NCBI GenBank assembly: GCA_026196495.1
Contig: JAPHSY010000029.1
Span: 35,312-99,311, forward strand
From: Magnetovibrio sp.
GTDB lineage: Bacteria > Pseudomonadota > Alphaproteobacteria > Rhodospirillales > Magnetovibrionaceae
Length of the DNA: 64,000 bases
Direction: 5' to 3'
The notes below the pieces were generated by a model. That model was not told where the DNA came from. It saw only the letters and a program-made list of their open reading frames with translations, and ran no database searches. Made by a program: the position numbers and the translations under genes. Positions 18,831 to 26,981 of this stretch are shown piece by piece; position 1 is the first letter of the stretch; each line of letters opens with the position of its first letter.

Positions 18831-19979
18831 TTATTCATCAAATGTGCTGTCGAGTGAGCCATCCATGTCCTCTGGCGGGAGGGCCTCTTTAGACATGGGT
18901 AAAAGAATACGAAATTCGGTACGCCCCGGGCGGCTTTGGAAATCAATCACACCACCGTTATCACCTACAATTTTGGATACCAAGGCCAGCCCAAGGCCGC
19001 TGCCTTTGGGCTTAGTGGTCACAAACGGATCAAACAGATGATCATGCATATCAGCAGAAATACCGGGCCCATTGTCCATAATGGTGACAGCCAAAGGCAA
19101 ATGAACCCGGCTTTGGCTACCCGGCATGGCAAAGCGGACACCATGCTGGTAAGCGGTCTTCATATGGACTTCACCACCGTCTTTGGGCACCGCTTCACAG
19201 GCATTCTTGATCAAATTCAAGAACACCTGGATCAATTGGTCTCGATTACCGGATACGGGCGGCAAAGACGGATCATATTCGGCAATAAATTGAACATCTT
19301 TGCCAAAGCCATTTTCGGCAATGCGGCGCACCCGGTCGAGAACCTGGTGAATGTTCACCGGACCCGTCTTAATCGGCGCGCTTTCGGAAAAGATTTCCAT
19401 GCGCTCAACCAAGTCCTTGATGCGATCAGATTCGTCTTGGATCAAGCGGGTCAGCTCTTTATCGGCCTCCGTTACACCCATTTCCAACAATTGAGCAGCA
19501 CCGCGAATGCCCGAAAGTGGGTTTTTGACCTCATGCGCCATCATCGCCGACATCGCCGCAATGGAACGGGTCGCGTCGCGGTGCGTTAAACGATGATCGA
19601 TTTGGTCAGCAATAGAGCGTTCTTGGAACGACAATACCAAGTTACCGGGCACTTCCACCATCAGGGCAGCCTGAACATTGACCAAGCGCTGACCTGTTTT
19701 GGGGGTATCTAAGACCAAGCCATGCTCGGTAATGACACTCATACCACCACGGACTTGGGAAATAAGTTCAAATACGGGGCTATCGGTTGGCAGCAGGTCT
19801 GTGATGGAAGCTTTTGCCAAGCTTGAACTGGAACGTGCAAAGAGCTGTTCGGCCGCCGAATTGGCATACATCAAGGCATTGTCGTCAGCCACCACCAAGA
19901 CGGCCGAGTTTAAAGCATTGAGAATGGCCCCCGGCTCGAAGTTCTTGCAATCTTCACGGCTGGTGGATTTGGAAAACAT
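18831..19979 (-). CDS. ntrB: Nitrogen regulation sensor kinase NtrB
   Basis: A cytosolic kinase of 382 residues: an N-terminal PAS (NALNSAVLVVADDNALMYANSAA), an H-box with AMMAHEVKNPLSGIRGAAQLLE, then the N box LIKNACEAV, DNGPGI and GSGLGLALVSKIVGDNGG. ATG 19979 shares its A with the last base of the dusB TAA (TAATG), so translation is coupled; an upstream in-frame start at 20003 would lie inside dusB. PII (GlnB) normally controls its kinase/phosphatase balance. Confidence 0.96.
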   Translation of the reverse strand: MFSKSTSREDCKNFEPGAILNALNSAVLVVADDNALMYANSAAEQLFARSSSSLAKASITDLLPTDSPVFELISQVRGGMSVITEHGLVLDTPKTGQRLVNVQAALMVEVPGNLVLSFQERSIADQIDHRLTHRDATRSIAAMSAMMAHEVKNPLSGIRGAAQLLEMGVTEADKELTRLIQDESDRIKDLVERMEIFSESAPIKTGPVNIHQVLDRVRRIAENGFGKDVQFIAEYDPSLPPVSGNRDQLIQVFLNLIKNACEAVPKDGGEVHMKTAYQHGVRFAMPGSQSRVHLPLAVTIMDNGPGISADMHDHLFDPFVTTKPKGSGLGLALVSKIVGDNGGVIDFQSRPGRTEFRILLPMSKEALPPEDMDGSLDSTFDE

Positions 19980-21004
19980 TAAGCCGCCTTGCTTGAAGCG
20001 CACGAAGATGGCGGCTCTAAGGTGTAGCCTTGCTCAATCAACGGCTCAAAGAATGACCTGATCATATCTGTAACGGCTTCCGTATCATCGCACTTGAAAA
20101 CCGTTGCCCGGAACTCTGCAGAATTCGGTAAGCCTTTGGAATACCATCCCAAATGCTTGCGCATATTGCGCATCCCAAGTTCAATACCATAATGTGATAG
20201 CATTGCGTCGTAATGACGCAAGATGGTGTTCATTTGCTCTTCCAAACTGGGATCGGAAAGGCGCTCGCCTGTTTTGATGAAATGTTCGGCTTGATGCGGA
20301 AACCACGGACGACCATAAGTGCCGCGCCCGATCATCACACCGTCTGCACCTGAGCGTTCGAGCATCATTTCAACATCATCCAAGGTGTTCACATCACCAT
20401 TGCCCGTTACTGGGATTGAAACAGCACCCTTAACTTCACCAATGAAGTCCCAATCTGCATGCCCTTTGTACATTTGCATGCGTGTGCGCCCATGAACCAC
20501 AAGGGATTGAATACCGCATTCTTCAGCGATACGTGCCAAGTTGGGGGCGTTACGGTTGGTATCATCCCATCCCGTGCGCATTTTCAAGGTCACCGGTAAA
20601 TCGACAGCCTTAACAGCAGCTTCCATGATTTTGCCCGCCAGGACTTCATCCTTCATCAGGGCAGAACCGGAATAGTGGTTCACCACCTTTTTCGCAGGGC
20701 ACCCCATGTTCAAATCAATGATTGCTGCACCACGATCTTGGTTGAGCTTGGCAGCCTCAGACACATCTTCGGGATTGGTACCCGCCAATTGCACCGACAT
20801 CGGGAATTCATCAGCACAGGCCGTAGACATGCGCAGGGTCTTCTTATTGGCATAAATCATCGCTTTGGAAGCGATCATTTCCGACACAACAAGGCCCACA
20901 CCGTAGGATTTCACCAAACGGCGGAATGGCATGTCTGTCACGCCAGCCATCGGGGCCAGCATCACATTGCTGCTTAATTCAACGGAACCAATGCGATAGC
21001 TCAT
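19979..21004 (-). CDS. dusB: tRNA-dihydrouridine synthase DusB
   Basis: FMN-barrel motifs of Dus proteins: MLAPMAGVTDMPFRRLV at the N-terminus, QLAGTNPEDV, the catalytic-cysteine loop NMGCPAKKV, and GNGDVNTLDDVE. It reduces uridines in the tRNA D-loop. ATG 21004 (GGAAAG upstream) is preferred to an in-frame start at 21079. dusB directly ahead of ntrB is a widespread proteobacterial order; in E. coli dusB precedes fis. Confidence 0.95.
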   Translation of the reverse strand: MSYRIGSVELSSNVMLAPMAGVTDMPFRRLVKSYGVGLVVSEMIASKAMIYANKKTLRMSTACADEFPMSVQLAGTNPEDVSEAAKLNQDRGAAIIDLNMGCPAKKVVNHYSGSALMKDEVLAGKIMEAAVKAVDLPVTLKMRTGWDDTNRNAPNLARIAEECGIQSLVVHGRTRMQMYKGHADWDFIGEVKGAVSIPVTGNGDVNTLDDVEMMLERSGADGVMIGRGTYGRPWFPHQAEHFIKTGERLSDPSLEEQMNTILRHYDAMLSHYGIELGMRNMRKHLGWYSKGLPNSAEFRATVFKCDDTEAVTDMIRSFFEPLIEQGYTLEPPSSCASSKAA

Positions 21005-21133
21005 AAATACCACTTTCCGGGGGACAAGAAGTGCCCATTTATTGGGCAAAACCATAAAAAAAGCAAGGTGAAGCATCACACCTTTGCAATAAAAATAATC
21101 ATTTTTTTATGCTGTAGAATTATTTGGCAGGTC

Positions 21134-21934
21134 TTAGGCCATCAACACGTCGGTAACGACCTTAACGCCCAGATACCCCAAGGTCAGCAGCAAATACGCC
21201 AACAACACGATCCGCGCAGCTTTGCGCCCCCGCATTCCGGTCTTGTGATGGGCATATAACAACGCACCAATGACCACAAACGTCAGCACACTCAGGACCG
21301 TTTTGTGATCAAATGTCAACAATGCACCACTGGTCTGATACGACGTCGCCATCCCGGTAGCGAGACCAAGCCCCAAAATGGCTTCCCCCCACCCCAACAA
21401 ACGCACGGTGATGAACTCACAATCCGCCACAGACGGCAATGTATGGGTCAGCCTGGTGGGGCGTTTGGTTTTTAAGGCGCGCTCTTGCAAGAATGCCGCA
21501 AGGGCCGCAACCGCAGCAATGGTGACCAGACCATAAGTCACCACAGACACGCCAATGTGCAAAATGATCCAACCGTCCATGGCACCTGTTGCCATCTTCG
21601 GATTGGCAGCATGGGTCCACAGCAATCCAAATACACCAATGGCCATCATATAGGGCGCCACCAAGGGGGTCAGACGCCAAGCTTCTTTGACCGACCACGA
21701 CAACATCGCAAACAATGCGGTCGTCACCGCAACGGTTACCCAAAGTGCCACACCCAAGCCCGTTTGCCACGCGCCAGAGGTCTGCGCCAAAGCCCACACA
21801 CCAGTACCCAAAACACCAAGGGCCAACGCCCCCCAATGGGCATTATCCGTCGTGGCATTGGGACGATGCACAATCAACGCCGCCGGAGCCAACGTGAAAA
21901 TCGCGATCAGAGAATATAAAAAGCTTTCAGACAT
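21134..21934 (-). CDS. CcsA/YpjD-like inner-membrane protein (cytochrome c assembly family)
   Basis: About eight hydrophobic helices occupy the 266 residues. The stretches GWIILHIGVSVVTYGL and TFDHKTVLSVLTFVVIGALLYAHH carry the His residues typical of the CcsA/CcmC/HemX superfamily, which binds or handles haem. Relatives (YpjD) are often found next to ffh; here the gene diverges from ispDF. ATG 21934 begins MSESFLYSLIAIF; the upstream frame extension reads into the ispDF region and looks non-coding. The haem role is inferred. Confidence 0.8.
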   Translation of the reverse strand: MSESFLYSLIAIFTLAPAALIVHRPNATTDNAHWGALALGVLGTGVWALAQTSGAWQTGLGVALWVTVAVTTALFAMLSWSVKEAWRLTPLVAPYMMAIGVFGLLWTHAANPKMATGAMDGWIILHIGVSVVTYGLVTIAAVAALAAFLQERALKTKRPTRLTHTLPSVADCEFITVRLLGWGEAILGLGLATGMATSYQTSGALLTFDHKTVLSVLTFVVIGALLYAHHKTGMRGRKAARIVLLAYLLLTLGYLGVKVVTDVLMA

Positions 21935-22043
21935 GGGCGCATTGTTTGCGCACGCGCTCCGATATGCAAGCGAAATGGTTGGGAAATTGCCTTTCCAGTG
22001 ATAGCTTGTGCGCCGCACCGTTTTGATATTGGGACACAAATTG

Positions 22044-23189
22044 ATGGCAAAAACAGTGGCATTGGTGGTTGCAGCCGGGCGTGGACGGCGTTTTGGCGGT
22101 GATTTGCCAAAGCAATACGCGCCTTTAAATGGACAGGCGGTCCTGCGCCACACCGTCCAGTGTTTGACAGCAATGGACGGGATTGACGCCGTGCGTTGCG
22201 TCATTCATCCAGACGACCACGACCTTTATGACGGCGCCACACAAGGCCTTGAACTCCTTGCCCCTGTGAACGGTGGGGCCACACGTCAAGATTCAGTGCG
22301 CCTTGGCCTGCAAAGCCTGCAAGACGACAATGTGGAATTGGTCTTGATCCACGATGCTGCCCGCCCATTTGTTTCGCAAACGCTCATCGATGGCGTTTTG
22401 GAAGCACTCAACCACCATTCAGGCGCCATTCCGGCGTTGATGGTGACAGACACCCTCAAACGCGGCCAAGATGGCCTCATCACCGACACCACATCCCGTG
22501 ATGGTCTGTACCGGGCACAAACGCCCCAAGGGTTCCACTTCGATGCGATTCTCAAAGCTCATGAAAATTTAGCCGGCGAAGAGCTCACAGATGATGCCCA
22601 ACTGTTCGAGCGCACTGGGCTCAATATCGCTTTGAGCCTTGGAACCGAAGATAATTTCAAAATCACCACACAAGAGGACATGATGCGCGCTGAACGTTTG
22701 CTTTCTCACCAATCAGAGGTTCGAACAGCCCAAGGCTATGACGTGCACCGTTTTGAAGATGGGGAACATGTCACACTTTGCGGCGTCAAAATCCCCCATA
22801 CTCAAGGGCTTAGTGGCCACTCAGATGCTGATGTCGCACTCCATGCCCTAACGGATGCATTGTTGGGCTGCATTGGTGAAGGCGATATCGGTCAGCACTT
22901 CCCACCGTCCGACCCACAATGGAAGGGTGCATCGTCTGACCAGTTTGCAACGCATGCTTTAGACCTAATCCAAAAGCGTGATGGACACATTGTAAACGTT
23001 GACATAACCATTATTTGTGAAGCTCCCAAAATTGGACCGCATCGTGCTAGAATGGTAGAACGAGTCAGTGAGATTTTGCAGCTTTCTGCAGATCGCGTTT
23101 CCGTCAAAGCCACAACAACAGAAGGCTTAGGATTTTGCGGTCGTAAAGAAGGTATAGCGGCCCAGGCAATGGCATCTGTGAAGATCTAA
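22044..23189 (+). CDS. ispDF: Bifunctional IspD/IspF, MEP-pathway isoprenoid enzyme
   Basis: Residues ~1-225 are IspD (CTP-binding ALVVAAGRGRRFGGDLPKQY; later DAARPFV), making CDP-methylerythritol. Residues ~228-381 are IspF (AQGYDVHRF, LSGHSDADV, TTTEGLGFCGRKEGIAAQA), cyclising CDP-ME 2-phosphate to ME-cPP. The fusion is known in alphaproteobacteria and epsilonproteobacteria. ATG 22044 is preferred to an in-frame ATG at 22008 because it starts at the conserved N-terminus. Confidence 0.97.
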   Translation: MAKTVALVVAAGRGRRFGGDLPKQYAPLNGQAVLRHTVQCLTAMDGIDAVRCVIHPDDHDLYDGATQGLELLAPVNGGATRQDSVRLGLQSLQDDNVELVLIHDAARPFVSQTLIDGVLEALNHHSGAIPALMVTDTLKRGQDGLITDTTSRDGLYRAQTPQGFHFDAILKAHENLAGEELTDDAQLFERTGLNIALSLGTEDNFKITTQEDMMRAERLLSHQSEVRTAQGYDVHRFEDGEHVTLCGVKIPHTQGLSGHSDADVALHALTDALLGCIGEGDIGQHFPPSDPQWKGASSDQFATHALDLIQKRDGHIVNVDITIICEAPKIGPHRARMVERVSEILQLSADRVSVKATTTEGLGFCGRKEGIAAQAMASVKI

Positions 23190-23357
23190 AGTCGACGTTT
23201 TCGTCATTGTCGCTATTAACCGTCTTATAGACTTCGATAGCAGCCAGAAGTTCCAAATCGACAGAATGTCCTCATGCCTGTTCAGATTGAAACAGGTGTA
23301 GTTCGTGCCCACATTTTGGGCATACGTGCAAATACGACAATGTGTTTAGGGGTAAGC

Positions 23358-24302
23358 ATGTCATCACTACACTTTGAAAATGTTGATATTTTGGTTATCG
23401 ATCCGGATCGGGCTGTTCGTTCCAACATCCGCAATGTTCTGGTCGATCATGGTTTTCGCAATGTCACCATCGGGACAGGCATGTCCGATATTGAAGTTAA
23501 GCTGCGCTTAAACATGCCCGATTTGCTGATCTCCGACATCAAACTTCCCGACGGGAACCTAAATTCCTTTGTTTATGGCTTACGCCACCACACGTTGGGC
23601 AGCAATCCATTTATGTCCGTGATTGCCACGGCTTGGTCACCAACAACAGACGAGGTTCGCGGCATTGTCCAAGCGGGTGCTGACGACATGATTACAAAAC
23701 CCATGTCAGCAAATCAAATCATTCAGCGCATCAAGGCTCAAATCATCACACGCAAACCATTTGTCGTGACTAGTGCCTATATCGGCCCGGATCGCCGTAA
23801 ACCCGGCCCCGATCATGACCGGGGCGAACATATCACCCCCATTCATGTTCCCAACACCCTAAGAGCCAAAGCGATGGGGGCTAAAACAATTGATGTGGAG
23901 ATGGTTCAATCCCAAATTGATGCCTGCATCAAACAAGTTAACCTGGAAAAACTTCATCGCCACGCCCACCAGATTACTTGGTTAGTGGAACGCATTGTCC
24001 CCCAACTTGAAATTGGTGAGGTTGATAAGCCCACCCAAAAGCTCATTAACCGCTTATTGTATGTGGTTGAAGATGTGTCACGGCGCATGATTGATACTGA
24101 ATTTGAACATGTCAGCACACTATGCAAATCTCTACACGAAGTCACTCAACGGGTTATTGCCGCTAAGGGTGACGTCTCCCAAAAAGACATCGAACTGCTC
24201 ACGCCATTAGCGCAATCTATTCAACGCGGCTTTAACAAGGATGACACCGAAGCAGCTCGTGCCGCTAAGGAAATCTCGGACACCGTGGCCCACCAACACT
24301 AA
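23358..24302 (+). CDS. CheY-like response regulator with a C-terminal helical domain of unknown type
   Basis: The receiver domain (residues ~10-130) has the acidic pair after DILVIDPDRA, phospho-Asp in LLISDIKLPDG and the lysine in DDMITKPMSA. A GPDRRKPG linker follows, then ~170 mostly helical residues with no HTH, GGDEF, EAL, HPt or kinase motif that I can see. AGGGG lies 6 bases ahead of ATG 23358. No kinase gene is nearby, so it is an orphan regulator. Output is probably by protein-protein contact (inference). Confidence 0.85.
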   Translation: MSSLHFENVDILVIDPDRAVRSNIRNVLVDHGFRNVTIGTGMSDIEVKLRLNMPDLLISDIKLPDGNLNSFVYGLRHHTLGSNPFMSVIATAWSPTTDEVRGIVQAGADDMITKPMSANQIIQRIKAQIITRKPFVVTSAYIGPDRRKPGPDHDRGEHITPIHVPNTLRAKAMGAKTIDVEMVQSQIDACIKQVNLEKLHRHAHQITWLVERIVPQLEIGEVDKPTQKLINRLLYVVEDVSRRMIDTEFEHVSTLCKSLHEVTQRVIAAKGDVSQKDIELLTPLAQSIQRGFNKDDTEAARAAKEISDTVAHQH

Positions 24303-24309
24303 ACCTAAG

Positions 24310-24648
24310 CTATGTTTTGGTGGTTTCCCCCACAATCCAGTCCAGAAAATCTGGGTTACCTTGAGCAATATCAAAACTGACTACACACGGACAATCGTAG
24401 CTATGTAGCGCCTTGATTCGTTTTTCTAGGGCTGGGACAAGTTTTGTTTGTGTTTTCAAGATCAAAACGGCCTCTTGCTCATTTTGAACCTGCCCGTCCC
24501 ACCAATACACCGACGTCATACCGTCCAAAACGTTGGCACACGCCGCAAGACGTTCTTCCACCAGCACTTTTGCCATATCCAGAGCCGCATCACGGTTGGG
24601 CATTGTGACATATACGAGCTGACACGAAGGCCTTGTTTGATCAGCCAT
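24310..24648 (-). CDS. cutA: Divalent-cation tolerance protein CutA
   Basis: The 112-residue protein matches CutA1 along its length: VYVTMPNRDAALDMAKVLVEERLAACANV, SVYWWDGQVQNEQEAVLILKT and YDCPCVVSFDIAQGNPDFLDWI. CutA forms very stable trimers; the copper-tolerance role is historical and its real function is still debated. It converges with the response-regulator gene, whose stop is 7 bases away. Confidence 0.95.
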   Translation of the reverse strand: MADQTRPSCQLVYVTMPNRDAALDMAKVLVEERLAACANVLDGMTSVYWWDGQVQNEQEAVLILKTQTKLVPALEKRIKALHSYDCPCVVSFDIAQGNPDFLDWIVGETTKT

Positions 24649-24735
24649 AGATATCCCCTGTTTGTGATTGTTGAGTGTAGACCATCATTTAGCGTATCAT
24701 GACTATAGAACAGGTTCATCATTACGGAGACCCCC

Positions 24736-25020
24736 ATGTCGGCCACAAGCGAAAGCCAAGAAAAGGCTAAAACCGCCCCTGCCCCTACCATGGCAAATCC
24801 GGGACACCCCAGCGACGCACAACAAGCGTGGCTAGCACGCGGCCTTGACCAACCCGGTGGCAAGCTCCCCCTATTTGATGAACAAGGCCAACAAGTGTGT
24901 GAACGCACAGTACGCAGTTGCATCGACAAAGGCTGGGCCGAACCATGGTTTTCCAATCCGCTTAAACCCGATTGGATTGTCTGCAAGTTAACAGACTTGG
25001 GTCGCGCAGCCTTAAGTTAA
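24736..25020 (+). CDS. Small conserved-looking protein, 94 aa, unknown function
   Basis: GGAG lies 6 bases ahead of ATG 24736. After a proline/alanine-rich start, the rest (QQAWLARGLDQPGGKLPLFDEQGQQV ... GWAEPWFSNPLKPDWIVCKLTDLGRAAL) ends with the helix-plus-wing pattern often seen in winged-helix DNA-binding proteins (KLTDLGR). That resemblance is weak. No partner is evident. A terminator hairpin follows at 25051. Confidence 0.7.
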   Translation: MSATSESQEKAKTAPAPTMANPGHPSDAQQAWLARGLDQPGGKLPLFDEQGQQVCERTVRSCIDKGWAEPWFSNPLKPDWIVCKLTDLGRAALS

Positions 25021-25041
25021 GCCCCCAACCTATTGAATTAT

Positions 25042-25160
25042 AAAAAACAACCCCCGCAGATGTAAATCTACGGGGGAGTTTCTGTGGTGTTTGTTTTCCG
25101 CCCGTCCTGGCTCTGTGGTGATGTGGGGGGAAGGAGGAGTTGAGCCATAAACGGGCGGCT
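25042..25160 (-). ncRNA. Candidate small RNA with a C-rich anti-Shine-Dalgarno loop
   Basis: On the minus strand, an 8-bp stem (CCGCCCGT/ACGGGCGG, 25151-25158 with 25098-25105) continues after a small internal loop into a 5-bp stem (GGCTC/GAGCC). These hold up a 28-base loop containing CTCCTCCTTCCCCCC, which can pair with ribosome-binding sites. A terminator hairpin at 25051-25076 then leads into TTGTTTTTT. A possible promoter (TTGGCA, 16-base spacer, TACTAG) lies just upstream. No ORF with coding signs occupies the region. The 5' end is estimated. Confidence 0.5.
25051..25076. terminator. Rho-independent terminator, best oriented for the minus-strand transcript
   Basis: The stem is CCCCCG-AGAT paired with ATCT-CGGGGG, with one unpaired or mismatched position. 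On the minus strand it is followed by TTGTTTTTT; on the plus strand only by AGTTTCTG. It can end the candidate minus-strand small RNA and perhaps also the 24736-25020 gene. Confidence 0.8.
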
Positions 25161-25161
25161 T

Positions 25162-25189
25162 CTAGTAAACGTGGTTATGGCTATGCCAA
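25162..25189 (-). promoter_or_regulatory. Possible promoter of the minus-strand small RNA
   Basis: On the minus strand TTGGCA (25189-25184) matches the -35 consensus at 5 of 6 positions. TACTAG (25167-25162) is a weak -10 match after 16 bases. Transcription would begin within a few bases of the stem of the candidate RNA. Confidence 0.35.
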
Positions 25190-25256
25190 TCCCCAATCAC
25201 CTTTTCTTGAACACCAACTACGAGAGTTGTTTTCTGGTTCCACCCCCAAAACAAAA

Positions 25257-25280
25257 GCGGACCCTAATCTTGGGGTCCGC
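25257..25280 (-). terminator. Rho-independent terminator of the 25319-25666 gene
   Basis: An 8-bp perfect stem (GCGGACCC/GGGTCCGC) with an 8-base loop is followed on the minus strand by TTTTGTTTT. It lies 39 bases beyond the stop codon of the leftward gene. Confidence 0.88.
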
Positions 25281-25318
25281 CTAAAATCGTTTGAAATCTG
25301 AAACGATGGTCGGGTTGA

Positions 25319-25666
25319 CTATGTTTCTTCAACTGCGACGTAGCCTTGTTCAATGGCATAACGCATTGCACCAAACGCTGCTTTGCATTCTTCATAAGCT
25401 TCACGGTGTTTACGCAATTGTGCAACTTCACTTTGATCCAGCGGTTCACCACGATCAGAATCCGCCGCCCGAAATGCCGCTTCCAAATAACGCGCCCGCA
25501 GCCGGGCAATAGCAACGGCAAAAGACAGTACAGTATCCCGGGTTACCACAGGTATGCGCTTATCAATAATTTCACGATTAGCAATGCGAATGCCTTGCTC
25601 AATATCATTGAGAAACCGTTTCTGGTTCATCAATTTTTTATAATCATCAGTGTGTTCGTCGGTCAT
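25319..25666 (-). CDS. Small helical protein, 115 aa, unknown function
   Basis: Soluble, charged and almost wholly helical (NQKRFLNDIEQGIRIANREI, AVAIARLRARYLEAAFRAA, EVAQLRKHREAYEECKAAF). No recognisable motif. ATG 25666 follows GGGAAG by 8 bases; an ATG at 25681 would add five residues but has no good ribosome site. The gene has its own terminator and no same-strand neighbour close by, so it looks monocistronic. Confidence 0.7.
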   Translation of the reverse strand: MTDEHTDDYKKLMNQKRFLNDIEQGIRIANREIIDKRIPVVTRDTVLSFAVAIARLRARYLEAAFRAADSDRGEPLDQSEVAQLRKHREAYEECKAAFGAMRYAIEQGYVAVEET

Positions 25667-25844
25667 GGATGTGCTTCCCATTAGGTCAATAAGCCCTTTC
25701 TAGACGAAGGGTATAGTTACTGAGCACTTCTGAACAAAATCATAACGTGTTTCATCCATACACAACAGGATCATTATTTTTTGAAAAATTGAGGTCATTG
25801 TGATGACCATCACAGCACCAAACATGATTAAAGACAAATATATA

Positions 25845-25930
25845 CGTGTGGAGAGGTTCACACGAACCGCTCCCATCCCTCAAGAGCACAAACTTGGGCC
25901 GACTGCATTTATGCAGTCGGCTCTCTTTTT
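25845..25930 (+). ncRNA. Candidate intergenic small RNA ending in a strong terminator
   Basis: No coding frame with a ribosome site leads into the very strong terminator at 25898-25930. Upstream is a hairpin, GAG-a-GGTTC / GAACC-g-CTC (25851-25872), then an unpaired pyrimidine-rich stretch CCATCCCTC. GTGTG (25846-25850) could alternatively pair with CACAC (25859-25863), so two exclusive folds exist. The layout (5' hairpin, single-stranded CU-rich seed, GC-rich terminator with a U tail) suits an Hfq-dependent trans-acting RNA. No convincing -35 box is seen and the 5' end is a guess. Confidence 0.5.
25898..25930 (+). terminator. Strong rho-independent terminator
   Basis: The stem GCCGACTGC/GCAGTCGGC (extendable by AT/AT) with an ATTTAT loop is followed by TCTCTTTTT. 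It reads rightwards and has no protein gene upstream on that strand, which is why a small RNA is proposed. Confidence 0.9.
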
Positions 25931-26005
25931 ACCCAAAAGTATCCCAATATTGACTGAAAAAAACCTTGATAGCCAAAGCCCAAGAGATAAGCCCTCAAAC
26001 AACAA

Positions 26006-26034
26006 AAGGGGCTGAGCCAATGGCTCAACCCCTT
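26006..26034 (-). terminator. Rho-independent terminator after tRNA-Pro
   Basis: Two 6-bp stem halves (AAGGGG and TGAGCC with their complements) separated by one mismatch, with an AAT loop. On the minus strand it starts three bases after the tRNA CCA end and runs into a TTTTG tail. Confidence 0.85.
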
Positions 26035-26036
26035 AT

Positions 26037-26113
26037 TGGTCGGAGCGATAGGATTCGAACCTACGACCCCTTCACCCCCAGTGAAGTGCGCTACCAGGCT
26101 GCGCTACGCTCCG
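26037..26113 (-). tRNA. tRNA-Pro (anticodon GGG), CCA end encoded
   Basis: The minus-strand cloverleaf is complete: acceptor CGGAGCG/CGCTCCG, a D arm with AGCGCAGCCTGGTAGCGC, anticodon stem CTTCA/TGAAG around the loop CTGGGGG (anticodon GGG), the T-arm GGTTCGAATCC, then discriminator A and a genomically encoded CCA. It reads proline codons CCC and CCU. It is leftward, downstream of merR, and has its own terminator. No integrase or attachment-site duplication is seen beside it. Confidence 0.97.
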
Positions 26114-26191
26114 ACAGGACTTGATATGCTTCCAAAGTGCGGAAGCGGCGCGAATATACGCGCTGGACCAAGCCAACGCAACGGCTCAAAT

Positions 26192-26650
26192 TCAAGAAAT
26201 GTATTTTTTCAACTGGTCACGAATGTCTTCCAGTTCACCAACCAATCCGGTCAGTTCATGGTTTGACAGCATATCAAGTTGACCCAGTGTTTCAGAAGTT
26301 TTTTCAATAGCTTGCGGTGATTCTTCCGAAGACGATTGAGGCAAGTTATTCACCCCGCCGATACTGAGCAATTTTTGCACACCTTTGATAGTGTATCCAT
26401 CAAAGTGTAAAAGCGCCTTGATGCGACGCAGCAGATCAACATCTTCGGGGCGATAATAGCGACGCCCCCCACCCCGTTTCATGGGTGAGATTTGATGGAA
26501 TTTGGTTTCCCAAAAACGCAAAACATGCTGCGGCAAATCTAAATCTTTCGCGACCTCAGAAATGGTGCGAAAAGCTTGATCCGACTTGCCAGCACGGCCG
26601 CGAGTTTGCTCCCCGAGTGCTGCACCCTGGTCTGTAGAAGTCTCTGACAT
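26192..26650 (-). CDS. MerR family transcriptional regulator
   Basis: Residues ~25-95 are a MerR winged-helix domain: [25 protein letters not shown], then [36 protein letters not shown]. The C-terminal part is short, with no metal-binding cysteines, and ends in a helix ([20 protein letters not shown]). A MerR gene directly after ihfA is a common alphaproteobacterial order. The effector is unknown. The gene starts 12 bases after the ihfA stop. Confidence 0.92.
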   Translation of the reverse strand: MSETSTDQGAALGEQTRGRAGKSDQAFRTISEVAKDLDLPQHVLRFWETKFHQISPMKRGGGRRYYRPEDVDLLRRIKALLHFDGYTIKGVQKLLSIGGVNNLPQSSSEESPQAIEKTSETLGQLDMLSNHELTGLVGELEDIRDQLKKYIS

Positions 26651-26662
26651 GCGAACTTAGGC

Positions 26663-26974
26663 TCAGGTCGCGTCAGGAGCACGCTTGGAGTTGATGCGAG
26701 CTTTCATCACTTGAGAGGGACGGAAGACAAGCACCTTACGCGGTAAAATGGGAACTTCTTCACCCGTTTTCGGGTTGCGGCCAATGCGTTCCCCTTTTTG
26801 GCGAACAGAAAAACTGCCAAACGACGAAATCTTAACCGTTTCCCCCCCAGACAAAGCATCCGACATCATGCCCAGAACCGATTCCAACAAATCCGCAGAT
26901 TCGTTTCGTGACAAGCCAACTTCTTGATAGACCGCTTCGCTCAGCTGTGCGCGGGTAATCGTACGATCAGACAT
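26663..26974 (-). CDS. ihfA: Integration host factor subunit alpha
   Basis: The 103-residue HU/IHF-fold protein has the DNA-wrapping arm with [14 protein letters not shown] and [15 protein letters not shown]. The N-terminal [22 protein letters not shown] marks IHF-alpha rather than HU. It bends DNA at promoters, including sigma54 promoters such as those NtrC uses. Its Shine-Dalgarno (AAAGGG, 8 bases before ATG) lies within the stem of a 13-bp hairpin at 26982-27010. Confidence 0.95.
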   Translation of the reverse strand: MSDRTITRAQLSEAVYQEVGLSRNESADLLESVLGMMSDALSGGETVKISSFGSFSVRQKGERIGRNPKTGEEVPILPRKVLVFRPSQVMKARINSKRAPDAT

Positions 26975-26981
26975 ACACCCA

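Noticed and set aside
22044..23189. ispD-ispF fusion as a novel bifunctional enzyme
   Set aside because: The fusion is well known in alpha- and epsilonproteobacteria.
26037..26113. tRNA-Pro as an integration site for a mobile island
   Set aside because: No integrase, no direct repeat of the tRNA 3' end and no change in gene character on either side.
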